Source of the DNA: Clostridium pascui
GTDB taxonomy: Bacteria > Bacillota > Clostridia > Clostridiales > Clostridiaceae
Assembly (NCBI RefSeq): GCF_016908015.1
Contig: NZ_JAFBDB010000003.1
Span: 248,001 to 312,000 of the forward strand
Length of the DNA: 64,000 nt
Reading direction: 5' to 3'
Under the pieces are notes generated by a model. That model was not told the DNA's origin. It did not search any database and saw only the letters and a program-made list of their open reading frames with translations. Shown here piece after piece: positions 17,808 through 26,342 of this stretch. The position numbers were made by a program, and so were the translations under genes. Numbering within the stretch: the first letter of the stretch is position 1; the number at the start of each line of letters is the position of its first letter.

Positions 17808-18494
17808 TTATAAAATTTTTACTGGAATAAAATCCAAATAATCACAAGAGGTTAAAATACATTCTATTTCCTCTATCTTTCCCTGAAAATGGCTTTCTTT
17901 ATTCGCATTATGGATATGACCATATATTACCTTATCTATACTATACTCATTAAATATTTCTAGCAATCCTGCATCTACTGAATTATTGATTATTGGAGGA
18001 TAATGTATCATAACTATAAACTTGTCAAATCCACCCTTTTTAGCTGACTCTAGGGATAACTTAAGTCTTATAAGTTCCCTATCATATATCTTTTTATCAT
18101 GCTCTGTAAATTTGTCTGCCTCTGGCAAAATCCAACCTCTAGTACCACAAATAGCATACTTGTCATAAGAAAAATAGTTATTTTGTATGAATTTCATATC
18201 CTCATACATACTGTTCAATTTTGATATACTAGTCCACCAGTAATCATGATTCCCCTTGATAAGTATCTTTCTTCCTGGAAGGCTATGTATCCATTCTAAG
18301 TCTATTTTACCATCTTCCATTTTCATAGACCAGGATATATCCCCTGCAATTAAAACTGTATCTTCATTATTTACTGTATCTAGCCAATTCTCTCTAATCT
18401 TTTCTTCATGATTAATCCATTTTTGTCCAAATATGCCCATTGGTTTATCTGCTTCAAAGGACAAATGTAAATCCGATATTGCATATAATGCCAT
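17808..18494 (-). CDS. Calcineurin-like metallophosphoesterase
   Basis: The 228-residue cytoplasmic protein carries the full metallophosphoesterase set: DLHLS (D-x-H) near residue 8, GDISW near 51, GNHDYWW near 80, then MIHYPP and GHIHN in the C-terminal third. These ligands bind two metals. The substrate is unknown; the form with FGQKW and WTSISKLNSMY is common in Firmicutes and annotated only as phosphoesterase. Its start is four bases from the stop of the FlhB-like gene, so the three genes from 20393 to 17808 form one operon. A 12-bp AT-rich palindrome covers its stop codon. Confidence 0.88.
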   Translation of the reverse strand: MALYAISDLHLSFEADKPMGIFGQKWINHEEKIRENWLDTVNNEDTVLIAGDISWSMKMEDGKIDLEWIHSLPGRKILIKGNHDYWWTSISKLNSMYEDMKFIQNNYFSYDKYAICGTRGWILPEADKFTEHDKKIYDRELIRLKLSLESAKKGGFDKFIVMIHYPPIINNSVDAGLLEIFNEYSIDKVIYGHIHNANKESHFQGKIEEIECILTSCDYLDFIPVKIL

Positions 18495-18498
18495 ATTC

Positions 18499-18774
18499 TC
18501 ACCTTCCGTCTAACGTTCCATCCATCTCCATTACATATGCTATTACTTTAGCCACTACATCATAAAGCTCAAATGGAATAGATTCTCCTACATCTACATT
18601 AGTAAGTAAATTTGCAAGTTCTTCATCGTAAACTACAGGAACACTATTTTCTTTTGCCTTTTCTAATATCTTATCAGCAAGATGCCCCATGCCTGCTGCT
18701 GTTACTATAGGTGCATCATAATTTTGTTCATATCTTAAAGCAGCAGCTTTTCTGTTTTTTTCCATATCATTCAC
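18499..18774 (-). CDS. FlhB C-terminal-domain-like (YlqH-type) protein
   Basis: This 91-residue protein matches the cytoplasmic export-switch domain of FlhB/EscU without any membrane part: KAAALRYEQNYDAP, then GHLADKILEKAKENSVPVVYDEELANLL. The autocleaving NPTH of full-length FlhB is missing. In Bacillus the equivalent YlqH sits next to YlqG, as here. Its role is unknown; it may bind export-type partners or be a stand-alone regulator. It begins 11 bases downstream of the large FliK-like gene. Confidence 0.82.
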   Translation of the reverse strand: MNDMEKNRKAAALRYEQNYDAPIVTAAGMGHLADKILEKAKENSVPVVYDEELANLLTNVDVGESIPFELYDVVAKVIAYVMEMDGTLDGR

Positions 18775-18785
18775 CTCAAAACAGT

Positions 18786-20393
18786 TTATACCCTTGCATT
18801 TACATTACCTAAAAAACTATCATCAAAAAAATCCCTACAATTTATTATATCAAATTTCTCTTCCTTTTTATCTACAGTTATACATATATTATAATTTAAA
18901 TTTATTAATGATTGTGAAATACTGTTCATATTATCCTTTAATAAGTTGATAAATTCCTTTTGAGATTTAATATTAATATCCATATTAGCATTATTGACAC
19001 TTATAAATGCATCCACTTCTCCCATATTCCTAGTATTAATGCATGCTGCTATTTTTACGCTTTTACTGTCTATCTTTTTACCCTTTTTCCTTTCATCCTT
19101 TATTATTAATTTGCATTCATAATTACTATTATCCACATTCACAGGCACATCCATGTAATAATATTGATTAGATACAGAGTTGAACACTTTAAAATCATTT
19201 ATATGCTGTTTTAAGAATCCGGCTATTTTCTCTTCTGATAATATATTTTCATCTTTAATACTTTTCATAAGAGAACTTATTGTATTTTTAATTTCCTCAG
19301 TTTTCATATCTATGTCTTGCTTTATGTTCTCAGCTAACGTTTCTATCCCCTTGTACTTAAAACTTTCATTTAATTTTTTTTCTATATTTACATCCTTCTC
19401 TATTATTAAATTTTCAGATTTAGCTTCCATTACATTTTCTTTGTTTAAGTTAAGACTACTCTCTGATTTAGTATTATCATTATCATTTTGCTTTAACCCT
19501 ATTTCATTTAATTTTATATCCTTTTCTATACTATCTACCAAATTTTTAGATAAACCTTTAAACTGCTCTGCTACTGAATTACTAGAATTATCTTTTCTTA
19601 AACTTAATATACTGCTCTTTACAGGCTCTTGAGGTGTAGTACTTTCCTCATATATGCTACCTTGTTGAGGCATACTATCTTCCCCAGATATATTACTTTC
19701 CTTGATAACATTATATATAGATGCGCTTTGCTCCTTGAATATCTTATTAAAACTATCTATATTTTCAGAACTTAATTCTATATTATTTTCTATAAAAGTC
19801 ATAATCTCTTTTGAGTTTAACTCCGTAAGTTTATTAAAAAATATTTTTAGTTTTTCTACTACATTTTTCCCTTCTGCTGAACTAGGATTTATATTTTTAC
19901 TTAACAAATACTTATTTATAAATGCATCAATATAGTTTTCATCCTTATTGGCATTTTCTTTAAAGCTCTCTATAGATATAATATTTATTATATTTTCTTT
20001 GGTAAGAGATATATTATGTTTTATCATATCCTTTAAAAGTCCGTAATTTTCTCTTTTTATATTTAAACATTCATTCTTTAAAAGTTTTTGCAAGGAAGTA
20101 TCTTCCATACTTTCCCCTTGACTTTCTTGCCTTACAATTTTAAGCTTAATTTTTCCATCTTCAAAACCTTCAACTTTAAATTTTATTAGTTCTTCTGGGA
20201 TAAGTTCCAAGGGCTTCTCAAGCTTAGCTGAAAATTGCCATCCGTCTAAAAGCTTTAGCAAAATATCTTGCCCGGTTTCTTCTAGCGATACTATTCTTGC
20301 AGCAAAAACCTGACCTATTTCAAAGGATATTTTCCCTTTGATTTTGCTTGAGTTTATATTATAATTATTGTCTATATTTAAGATTCCAGCCAT
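18786..20393 (-). CDS. YlqG-like large hypothetical protein, FliK-like C-terminus
   Basis: A 535-residue, Lys/Asn/Ser-rich protein. The N-terminus resembles an OB-like segment (FEIGQVFAARIVSLEETGQDILLKLLDGW), a long low-complexity helical middle follows, and a C-terminal folded part (about 400-520) resembles the hook-length-control FliK C-domain, ending with LINLNYNICITVDKKEE. Next to an FlhB C-domain orphan this mirrors Bacillus YlqG-YlqH. The pairing imitates FliK-FlhB hook-length control, but no flagellar genes are near, so the real role is unknown. The ATG follows AAAAGGGGGATAGGC. Confidence 0.65.
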   Translation of the reverse strand: MAGILNIDNNYNINSSKIKGKISFEIGQVFAARIVSLEETGQDILLKLLDGWQFSAKLEKPLELIPEELIKFKVEGFEDGKIKLKIVRQESQGESMEDTSLQKLLKNECLNIKRENYGLLKDMIKHNISLTKENIINIISIESFKENANKDENYIDAFINKYLLSKNINPSSAEGKNVVEKLKIFFNKLTELNSKEIMTFIENNIELSSENIDSFNKIFKEQSASIYNVIKESNISGEDSMPQQGSIYEESTTPQEPVKSSILSLRKDNSSNSVAEQFKGLSKNLVDSIEKDIKLNEIGLKQNDNDNTKSESSLNLNKENVMEAKSENLIIEKDVNIEKKLNESFKYKGIETLAENIKQDIDMKTEEIKNTISSLMKSIKDENILSEEKIAGFLKQHINDFKVFNSVSNQYYYMDVPVNVDNSNYECKLIIKDERKKGKKIDSKSVKIAACINTRNMGEVDAFISVNNANMDINIKSQKEFINLLKDNMNSISQSLINLNYNICITVDKKEEKFDIINCRDFFDDSFLGNVNARV

Positions 20394-20503
20394 AATGCCT
20401 ATCCCCCTTTTTATCCTATTATCGATTAACTTAGAATAAACCTAAATAACATAAAAAAGAAAATGGCAGCATCTAGCCCTTACTAGATTACTACCATTTT
20501 AAA

Positions 20504-21118
20504 TTAGTTGCTTCGTGCTGCCTTTTTAGCTTCACTGTGAATTAGTGGTGATAGGCTCTTATAAATTCCAAGAGTTATAACTGATACCACAACACCTTTT
20601 ATAAGATTAAATGGAACTATAGACCATAATATAAATGTCTTTAAATCTTTTATTGCTGGATTAACTGCAGTTCCCATTTGTACAAAGGCTTCCATAGGAA
20701 TATGAAGTACCTTTTGATATAGTGGTAAGAATAAATAATAATTTAAAACCCCAGCAACTATAGACATAAATATGCTGCCTACTAATAAGGACATTACAGC
20801 CATCTTTTTTGATTTATTATATTTGTACATATACCCTGCAACAAAAACCATAGATCCTCCTACCAAGAAGTTAGCTAGTTCTCCAACAAAAGCTGTCTTG
20901 GTTCCCATAAGTCCATGTATTATATTTTTAAATAATTCTATAATTACACCTTCTATAGGGCCTAATGCAAAAGCACCTAAAAGTGCAGGTATATCACTTG
21001 CATCAATTTTTAAAAACTCTGGAAAAAATGGTAATGGTAATTCAATGTACTGAATTAAAAATGCAATAACACTTAATAATGAAATCTTAATAAGCTTGTT
21101 CAATTTAAAGTCTCTCAT
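20504..21118 (-). CDS. ribU: Riboflavin ECF transporter S component
   Basis: RibU is the substrate-binding membrane subunit that takes up riboflavin together with the ECF energising module (EcfA, A', T), which is encoded elsewhere. The 204-residue protein has six hydrophobic segments, the FFPEFLKIDASDIPALLG motif typical of RibU after the first helix, and a positively charged C-terminus. The FMN riboswitch immediately upstream supports the substrate. It is monocistronic. The ATG at 21118 has an AGGAGGGTTAA ribosome site. Confidence 0.93.
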   Translation of the reverse strand: MRDFKLNKLIKISLLSVIAFLIQYIELPLPFFPEFLKIDASDIPALLGAFALGPIEGVIIELFKNIIHGLMGTKTAFVGELANFLVGGSMVFVAGYMYKYNKSKKMAVMSLLVGSIFMSIVAGVLNYYLFLPLYQKVLHIPMEAFVQMGTAVNPAIKDLKTFILWSIVPFNLIKGVVVSVITLGIYKSLSPLIHSEAKKAARSN

Positions 21119-21165
21119 ACTTTAACCCTCCTAATTCTATATATCTTCTTTGGGTTAGGTATAAT

Positions 21166-21201
21166 AAAAAAGCCCTGATGTTAACAAAATAACATCAGGG
21201 C
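21166..21201 (-). terminator. FMN riboswitch expression-platform terminator
   Basis: GCCCTGATGTTA (21172-21183) pairs perfectly with TAACATCAGGGC (21190-21201), with a U-run on the minus strand from the A-tract at 21166-21171. The strand GCCCTGATG also repeats the aptamer edge, consistent with switching. Confidence 0.9.
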
Positions 21202-21221
21202 GCAAATAGCTAAAGCCATTA

Positions 21222-21329
21222 TACCTTCTTCCATCCAGACTATACTGTCGGCTTCGGAATTACACCGAATCAGCCTTTCGGCTCGCGGGCTTTACCGCCG
21301 GTGGGGACTCACACCCCGCCCTGAAGATA
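21222..21329 (-). promoter_or_regulatory. FMN riboswitch (RFN element)
   Basis: The minus strand reads from ATCTTCAGGGCGGGGTG through GTCCCCACCGGCGGTA, AGCCCGCGAGCC, and on to CTGGATGGAAGAAGGT, the conserved RFN core. It should terminate ribU transcription when FMN is plentiful. All conserved helices can be seen, including the closing pair ATCTTC/GAAGGT. Confidence 0.96.
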
Positions 21330-21355
21330 AAAATTCATTTTTTTATTACAATCAT

Positions 21356-21384
21356 ATTATATTCTATATAAGCATAATTTTCAA
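21356..21384 (-). promoter_or_regulatory. Promoter of the FMN riboswitch-ribU transcript
   Basis: Minus-strand TTGAAA (21384-21379) is 17 bases from consensus TATAAT (21361-21356), placed about 25 bases upstream of the aptamer. Confidence 0.8.
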
Positions 21385-21407
21385 CTGGTACTTTTAGAAA
21401 ATATGAA

Positions 21408-23570
21408 CTAATTCATGTCCTTCATACTTAAAGATATTCTCTTTCTCTTTTCATCTACTTCTAATATCTTTACTTGAACGATATCCCCCACCTTAACTAT
21501 ATCTAAAGGATGCTTTACAAAGTTATCAGAAAGCTGACTTATATGAACTAATCCATCTTGATGCACTCCTATATCTACAAAGGCACCAAAGTCTGCTACG
21601 TTTCTTACTGTCCCCATAAGCATCATTCCTGGTTTTAGCTGATTTATATCAATGACTCCAGTTTTAAGTATTGGCTTAGGTAATTCTTCTCTTGGATCTC
21701 TTCCTGGTTTTTTAAGTTCCTTTATTATATCAGTTAAAGTAGGTGCTCCTATGCTTAATTTTTCTGCTAAAGTTTCTATTCCCATAACTTCTGCTCTTTT
21801 GTCTATATCTTGAAGTCTTTTGCACTTTAAGTCATCTTCAGTATAATTAAGAAGTTTTAAAAGATTTTTTGCTTCATCATATGATTCTGGATGCACAGCG
21901 GTATTGTCTAGAGCTTCCTTACTTTCTAACACCCTTAAAAATCCTGCACATTGCTCAAAAGCCTTAGCTCCAAGCCTTTTTACCTTTAAAAGCTCCTTTC
22001 TACTTTTGAACTTACCATTTTCCTCTCTATAAGCCACTATATTTTGTGCTATTGATGAATTCACTCCTGAAATATAGGATAAAAGTGATGGAGTAGCCAC
22101 ATTTAAATCAACACCTACATTATTAACACAATCTTCTACTGTTCCCTTTAGAGATTCATCTAGTTTTTTAGCAGTTACATCATGCTGATACTGCCCTACC
22201 CCTATGGATTTAGGATCTATTTTTACAAGTTCTGCTAGTGGATCTTGTAGTCTTCTTCCTATAGATATAGCTCCTCTTATAGAAACATCTAAATCTGGAT
22301 ATTCCTTTGCTGCAAGCTCTGACGCAGAGTATACTGACGCACCTGCTTCAGAAACTATTACATAGTACAAATCCTTGCCCTTTTCTTCTTTTACTTCCTT
22401 TATAAGTCTTCCTATAACTTCTTCGGACTCTCTGCTTGCAGTACCATTTCCTAAGGAGATTACATCTACATTATGTTTATATACAAGTTCCTTTAAAACT
22501 CTTATGGAGCCTTCCACATCATTTTGAGGTGCAGTAGCATAAACTGTAGCCTTTTCTAAAAACTTTCCCGTATCATCTAAAACTGATACTTTACATCCTG
22601 TTCTAAATCCAGGGTCATAGCCTAGAACTACCTTACCCTTTATAGGAGCTTGCATAAGAAGTGCCTTTAAATTAGCTTTAAATATATTTATTGCTCCTTC
22701 TTCTCCCTTACTTGTAAGGTCTGACCTTATTTCTCTTTCTATAGAAGGATATATAAGTCTTTTCAAGGAATCTTCTACACTGTGTTGAAGATATGTATCT
22801 GTATTGATATTCCCTTTTAAAACTCTGCCTTTTAAATACTCAATTATTTTATCTTGGTCAACTGTAACCTTGACAGATAAAATCTTTTCTTTTTCTCCTC
22901 TATTTATTGCAAGTATTCTATGAGATGGTATATTTCTCACAGCTTCCTTATATTCGTAATACATTTCATAAGGAGTTGGCTCGTTACTTTCTCCCTTAGT
23001 TTCTATAAAACCTTCTCTAGTCACTAAACTTCTTATCCACTTTCTATATTCAGCCTCATCAGATATTACTTCACTTATTATATCCTCAGCACCTTGGAAT
23101 GCTTCTTCTACTGAATTTACTCCCTTTTCCTCATCTATAAACTCTGATGCATATTTACTTATATCCTCTTTAAATTCTCCACTTAATATAGCCTCAGCTA
23201 GTGGCTTTAATCCCTTTTCCTCAGCTATGGTTGCACGGGTTCTCTTTTTAGCTTTAAATGGTCTATATATATCCTCAACTTCTGTTAAAGTTTCACACTT
23301 TATAACGCTTTGTCTAAGCTCTTCTGTAAGCTTTCCCTGTTCCCCTATGATTCTAATAACATCTTCTTTTCTATTTTCTAAGTTCGTTAAATAATTAAGT
23401 CTTTCATAAAGTTCTCTAAGTACAGTATCACTTAATCCACCTGTTGCTTCTTTTCTATATCTAGCTATAAAAGGAATAGTGTTTCCTTCATCTAATAATC
23501 CTACTACGCTTTTCACTTGACTTAAATTTATATTAAGTTCCTTTGAAAGTCTCTCATGAATATTACTCAT
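21408..23570 (-). CDS. tex: Tex family RNA-binding transcription accessory protein
   Basis: The 720-residue protein shows the full Tex layout: N-terminal helical Tex domain (residues 1-190), YqgF-like RNase H fold with LGYDPGFRTGCKVSVLD near 318, helix-hairpin-helix segments (SYISGVNSSIAQNIVAYR and the following KRLGAK), and a C-terminal S1 domain from about 645 (GMMLMGTVRNVADFGAFVDIG). Tex binds nucleic acid and affects transcription or stress tolerance, with the precise role unclear. It is a single gene, divergent from the M28 peptidase gene. Length is as expected for the family. Confidence 0.95.
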   Translation of the reverse strand: MSNIHERLSKELNINLSQVKSVVGLLDEGNTIPFIARYRKEATGGLSDTVLRELYERLNYLTNLENRKEDVIRIIGEQGKLTEELRQSVIKCETLTEVEDIYRPFKAKKRTRATIAEEKGLKPLAEAILSGEFKEDISKYASEFIDEEKGVNSVEEAFQGAEDIISEVISDEAEYRKWIRSLVTREGFIETKGESNEPTPYEMYYEYKEAVRNIPSHRILAINRGEKEKILSVKVTVDQDKIIEYLKGRVLKGNINTDTYLQHSVEDSLKRLIYPSIEREIRSDLTSKGEEGAINIFKANLKALLMQAPIKGKVVLGYDPGFRTGCKVSVLDDTGKFLEKATVYATAPQNDVEGSIRVLKELVYKHNVDVISLGNGTASRESEEVIGRLIKEVKEEKGKDLYYVIVSEAGASVYSASELAAKEYPDLDVSIRGAISIGRRLQDPLAELVKIDPKSIGVGQYQHDVTAKKLDESLKGTVEDCVNNVGVDLNVATPSLLSYISGVNSSIAQNIVAYREENGKFKSRKELLKVKRLGAKAFEQCAGFLRVLESKEALDNTAVHPESYDEAKNLLKLLNYTEDDLKCKRLQDIDKRAEVMGIETLAEKLSIGAPTLTDIIKELKKPGRDPREELPKPILKTGVIDINQLKPGMMLMGTVRNVADFGAFVDIGVHQDGLVHISQLSDNFVKHPLDIVKVGDIVQVKILEVDEKRKRISLSMKDMN

Positions 23571-23706
23571 ATATATTCCTCCGCTTCTTATTTATCTAAC
23601 TTATTGGCTGTAAACCTTATTAAATATAAGTTTTCCACTAAAGGTATAATACCCACTTAAATTTAATATATTTCTATGGAAATACTTTATTTAATAAGGA
23701 GAATTT

Positions 23707-25059
23707 ATGTTTAAGAAATTCCTATATTATTGTACCACATTATTCCTTATTGTTTTCTATTTTAGCTTTAATTTATTCATCAACATAAAACCCTTTGAAA
23801 GCTACAATGTACTTAAAACAATAGAAACGCTATCCTCTGACAAGTATAAAGGACGACTTGCTGGTACTCTGGAAAATACAGAAGCAGCCGCCTTTGTAAA
23901 AGAACAGTTTCAGAAAAATAATTTGGTTCCATTTTACGATAATTACTATCAATTTTTTAATGTTAAGTATCCAATGAAAGTAGAAGGAATGCCTATTCTA
24001 AGGGTTATAACCACAAAAGGAGATGTTCTAAAAGAATATTCTTACGGAACTGACTACAAAGAGGATTTATTAAATTTCAATGAAAATAAGGTTGTATTCT
24101 CAAAAAATGAATCCTTTTTTAAGGATGATTTTATCAAAGTTGATAATGGAAGTACAAATGTAGTATTTTATGTACCAGAAGGAGATAACCTTTCCTTTAG
24201 GAGCTCCTTTATGCATGATGCTCCCATGGATATGTATATAATAATTACCTCTTCTACAAAGAAGGATTTAGAAAGATATATTGGCCTTGGATATATGGTT
24301 GAATGTTTTATTCCCCTTGAAGTTAAACAAGCTTCCATCCCAAATGTAGTTGCAAAAATAGAAGGTAAAAAACCTAATTATTCTCCAATAGTTTTAGGCG
24401 CACACTTTGATCACTTAGGTAATGATTTAAATGGAAGTTTATATGGAGGTGCTTTAGATAATGCCTCTGGAATAGCTTTTATAATCGAAATGAGTAAATA
24501 TTTAAATTCACTTGGAGTTCCTGAAAAGGATATAACATTTGTAGGGTTTAATGCTGAAGAATTTGGTCTATTGGGTTCTGCAGAGTTTGTAAAAAAATAT
24601 AAGCCCATACTTACAGAAAGCAAGGTATTTAACTTTGATATGATTGGAACTAACAATTCAGCTCCTCTTTGCATACTAGCAGGGCAAAAGGACTCTGTAA
24701 ATGACCCCTTTGTAAAATCCATTGCAAACACTTGTACTAAAACTAAAACACACTTTAACTATTTATTTGAAGATTCCAGCGACCATGCTTCCTTTAGAAA
24801 TGAAAATATAAATGCAATAACTTTTATAGATAATGATACCACAAGAATTCATACTCCTAATGACAAAGCAACATTTATAAGCACTAAAAGTATTGATAGA
24901 TGCTTCAACGTAGCATCTAAAGAAGTTATAAAATATGCCTTCAGCAACAACCCACTATACTTGTACTATAAACAACTTGCAATAGCCTCTGCTGTTTTGA
25001 TAATTATATGCTTTCTTATCTTTTCAAAAGTTAATAGAAAGAAGAATAACTCACTTTAG
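23707..25059 (+). CDS. M28 family zinc aminopeptidase, membrane-anchored
   Basis: A 450-residue extracellular M28-type peptidase. Residues 8-28 form an N-terminal hydrophobic signal or anchor, and residues about 420-440 a C-terminal membrane segment followed by KVNRKKN. The two-zinc site is intact: GAHFDHLG near 232, GALDNASG near 250, FNAEEFG near 280, NFDMIGT near 308 and SDHASF near 360. Aminopeptidase activity towards exported peptides is likely, with the precise substrate unknown. The ATG follows AAGGAGAATTT. It is monocistronic and convergent with prfB. Confidence 0.88.
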   Translation: MFKKFLYYCTTLFLIVFYFSFNLFINIKPFESYNVLKTIETLSSDKYKGRLAGTLENTEAAAFVKEQFQKNNLVPFYDNYYQFFNVKYPMKVEGMPILRVITTKGDVLKEYSYGTDYKEDLLNFNENKVVFSKNESFFKDDFIKVDNGSTNVVFYVPEGDNLSFRSSFMHDAPMDMYIIITSSTKKDLERYIGLGYMVECFIPLEVKQASIPNVVAKIEGKKPNYSPIVLGAHFDHLGNDLNGSLYGGALDNASGIAFIIEMSKYLNSLGVPEKDITFVGFNAEEFGLLGSAEFVKKYKPILTESKVFNFDMIGTNNSAPLCILAGQKDSVNDPFVKSIANTCTKTKTHFNYLFEDSSDHASFRNENINAITFIDNDTTRIHTPNDKATFISTKSIDRCFNVASKEVIKYAFSNNPLYLYYKQLAIASAVLIIICFLIFSKVNRKKNNSL

Positions 25060-25083
25060 TCTTGCTACTATTAGCTAATCTTC

Positions 25084-25135
25084 AATCACTAGTCGCTAAA
25101 TTTAAGTAATTACTGACACTTAGCGACTAGTGATT
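25084..25135 (+). repeat. 16-bp perfect inverted repeat between convergent genes
   Basis: AATCACTAGTCGCTAA (25084-25099) is repeated inverted as TTAGCGACTAGTGATT (25120-25135), with further partial copies nearby (GGGACTAGAGG). There is no T-tract on either side, so a standard terminator is not supported. The GACTAGT-type units look like a small intergenic repeat element. Confidence 0.75.
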
Positions 25136-25140
25136 AGGGA

Positions 25141-26242
25141 CTAGAGGCTTTTTAGGTATTCATTTATAAATAAATCTATTTCCCCATCCATTACAGCACT
25201 TACATTGCTGGTTTCAGCTAAAGTTCTATGATCTTTTACTAAGCTATATGGGTGAAATACATAGGATCTTATTTGGCTTCCCCAACCTATATCCTTAAGT
25301 TCTCCAGTCAAATCTTCTATTCTTTCTTTGTGTGCAGCTTCCTTAAGTTCAATAAGCTTTGCCTTAAGCATCTTTAATGCTGTTTCACGATTTGAGTGTT
25401 GGCTTCTTTCATTTTGGCATTGAACTACTATACCCGTAGGCATATGGGTAATTCTTATTGCGGATTCTGTTTTATTTACATGCTGTCCACCAGCTCCCCC
25501 AGACCTATAAGTATCTACTTTTAAATCATCAGGATTTATATCTATATCCTGATTTTCAGTAAGCTCTGGAAGTACTTCAAGGGATGCAAAGGATGTTTGT
25601 CTCTTACCATTTGCATTAAAGGGTGATATTCTTACAAGTCTGTGTATACCCTTTTCTGCCTTTAAATATCCATAAGCAAAGTCACCTATTATATTTAACG
25701 TAACGCCTTTAATCCCAGCTTCATCTCCTGGTAAAAAGTCAATGGTTTCTACTTTAAATCCCTTTTTCTCTGCCCATCTTGTATACATTCTAAGAAGCAT
25801 TTCAGTCCATTCCTGTGCATCTGTACCTCCAACTCCTGCGTGAAGAGTAATGATTGCATTATTTCTATCATATTCTCCTGAAAGCATTGTCTCTATTCTA
25901 AGATTTTCTATTTCTTCATTTAAGTTAAATATTTCTTTTAATATAGCCTTAACTTCAGATCCATCCTCTTCCTCTGTAATTATGTCTATAAATTCTTCAC
26001 TATCTTGAACTCTAGTGTTTAAGTCATTGAATTTTCCTATTCTATCTTTAAGAAACTTTTCTTCTTGAGTTATTTGCTGTGCCTTATTTAAATCCTGCCA
26101 AAAATCTGGCTCTTGCATTATATTATGAAGTTCCTCTATTCTCGATTGAAGTTTTGGGATGTCAAAGTGAACCACCTATTTCTTTTAAAGTGTTCTGCAT
26201 CTTTACCAAATCCTCTTTAGCTTCTACTAATTTTATAAGCAC
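25141..26242 (-). CDS. prfB: Peptide chain release factor 2, with programmed +1 frameshift
   Basis: RF2 recognises UGA and UAA and releases finished proteins. The main frame covers 25141-26165, with the GGQ motif in [16 protein letters not shown] and the RF2-type coiled N-domain. The true start is upstream, at GTG 26242 behind AAAGGGGTG, giving [16 protein letters not shown]. This frame meets an in-frame UGA at CTT-TGA-C (26167-26161), where ribosomes must shift +1 to continue in DIPKLQSR. The full product is about 366 residues, normal for RF2. The low UGA-reading at low RF2 level provides autoregulation. Confidence 0.95.
26161..26177 (-). promoter_or_regulatory. Programmed +1 frameshift site of prfB
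   Basis: Minus strand reads AGGTGG (26177-26172), TTCA, then CTTTGAC (26167-26161). The SD-like element and slippery CUU-U before UGA-C are the conserved signal for RF2 autoregulation. Confidence 0.93.
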
Positions 26243-26342
26243 CTTAAACTTCACCCCTTTATAATTTTATTTATTGTATAGCACAATGGAGAAGTAGTAA
26301 TAACATCTTCTCCATTCAAACAACACTTATATTAGACTTTAA

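Noticed and set aside
17798-17825. AT-rich palindrome at the stop of the metallophosphoesterase gene as terminator
   Set aside because: CCAGTAAAAATT/AATTTTTACTGG is a clean dyad but overlaps the stop codon and has no U-tract after it, so no function is claimed.
25084-25135. Inverted repeat as intrinsic terminator
   Set aside because: No T-tract follows on either strand; kept as a repeat only.
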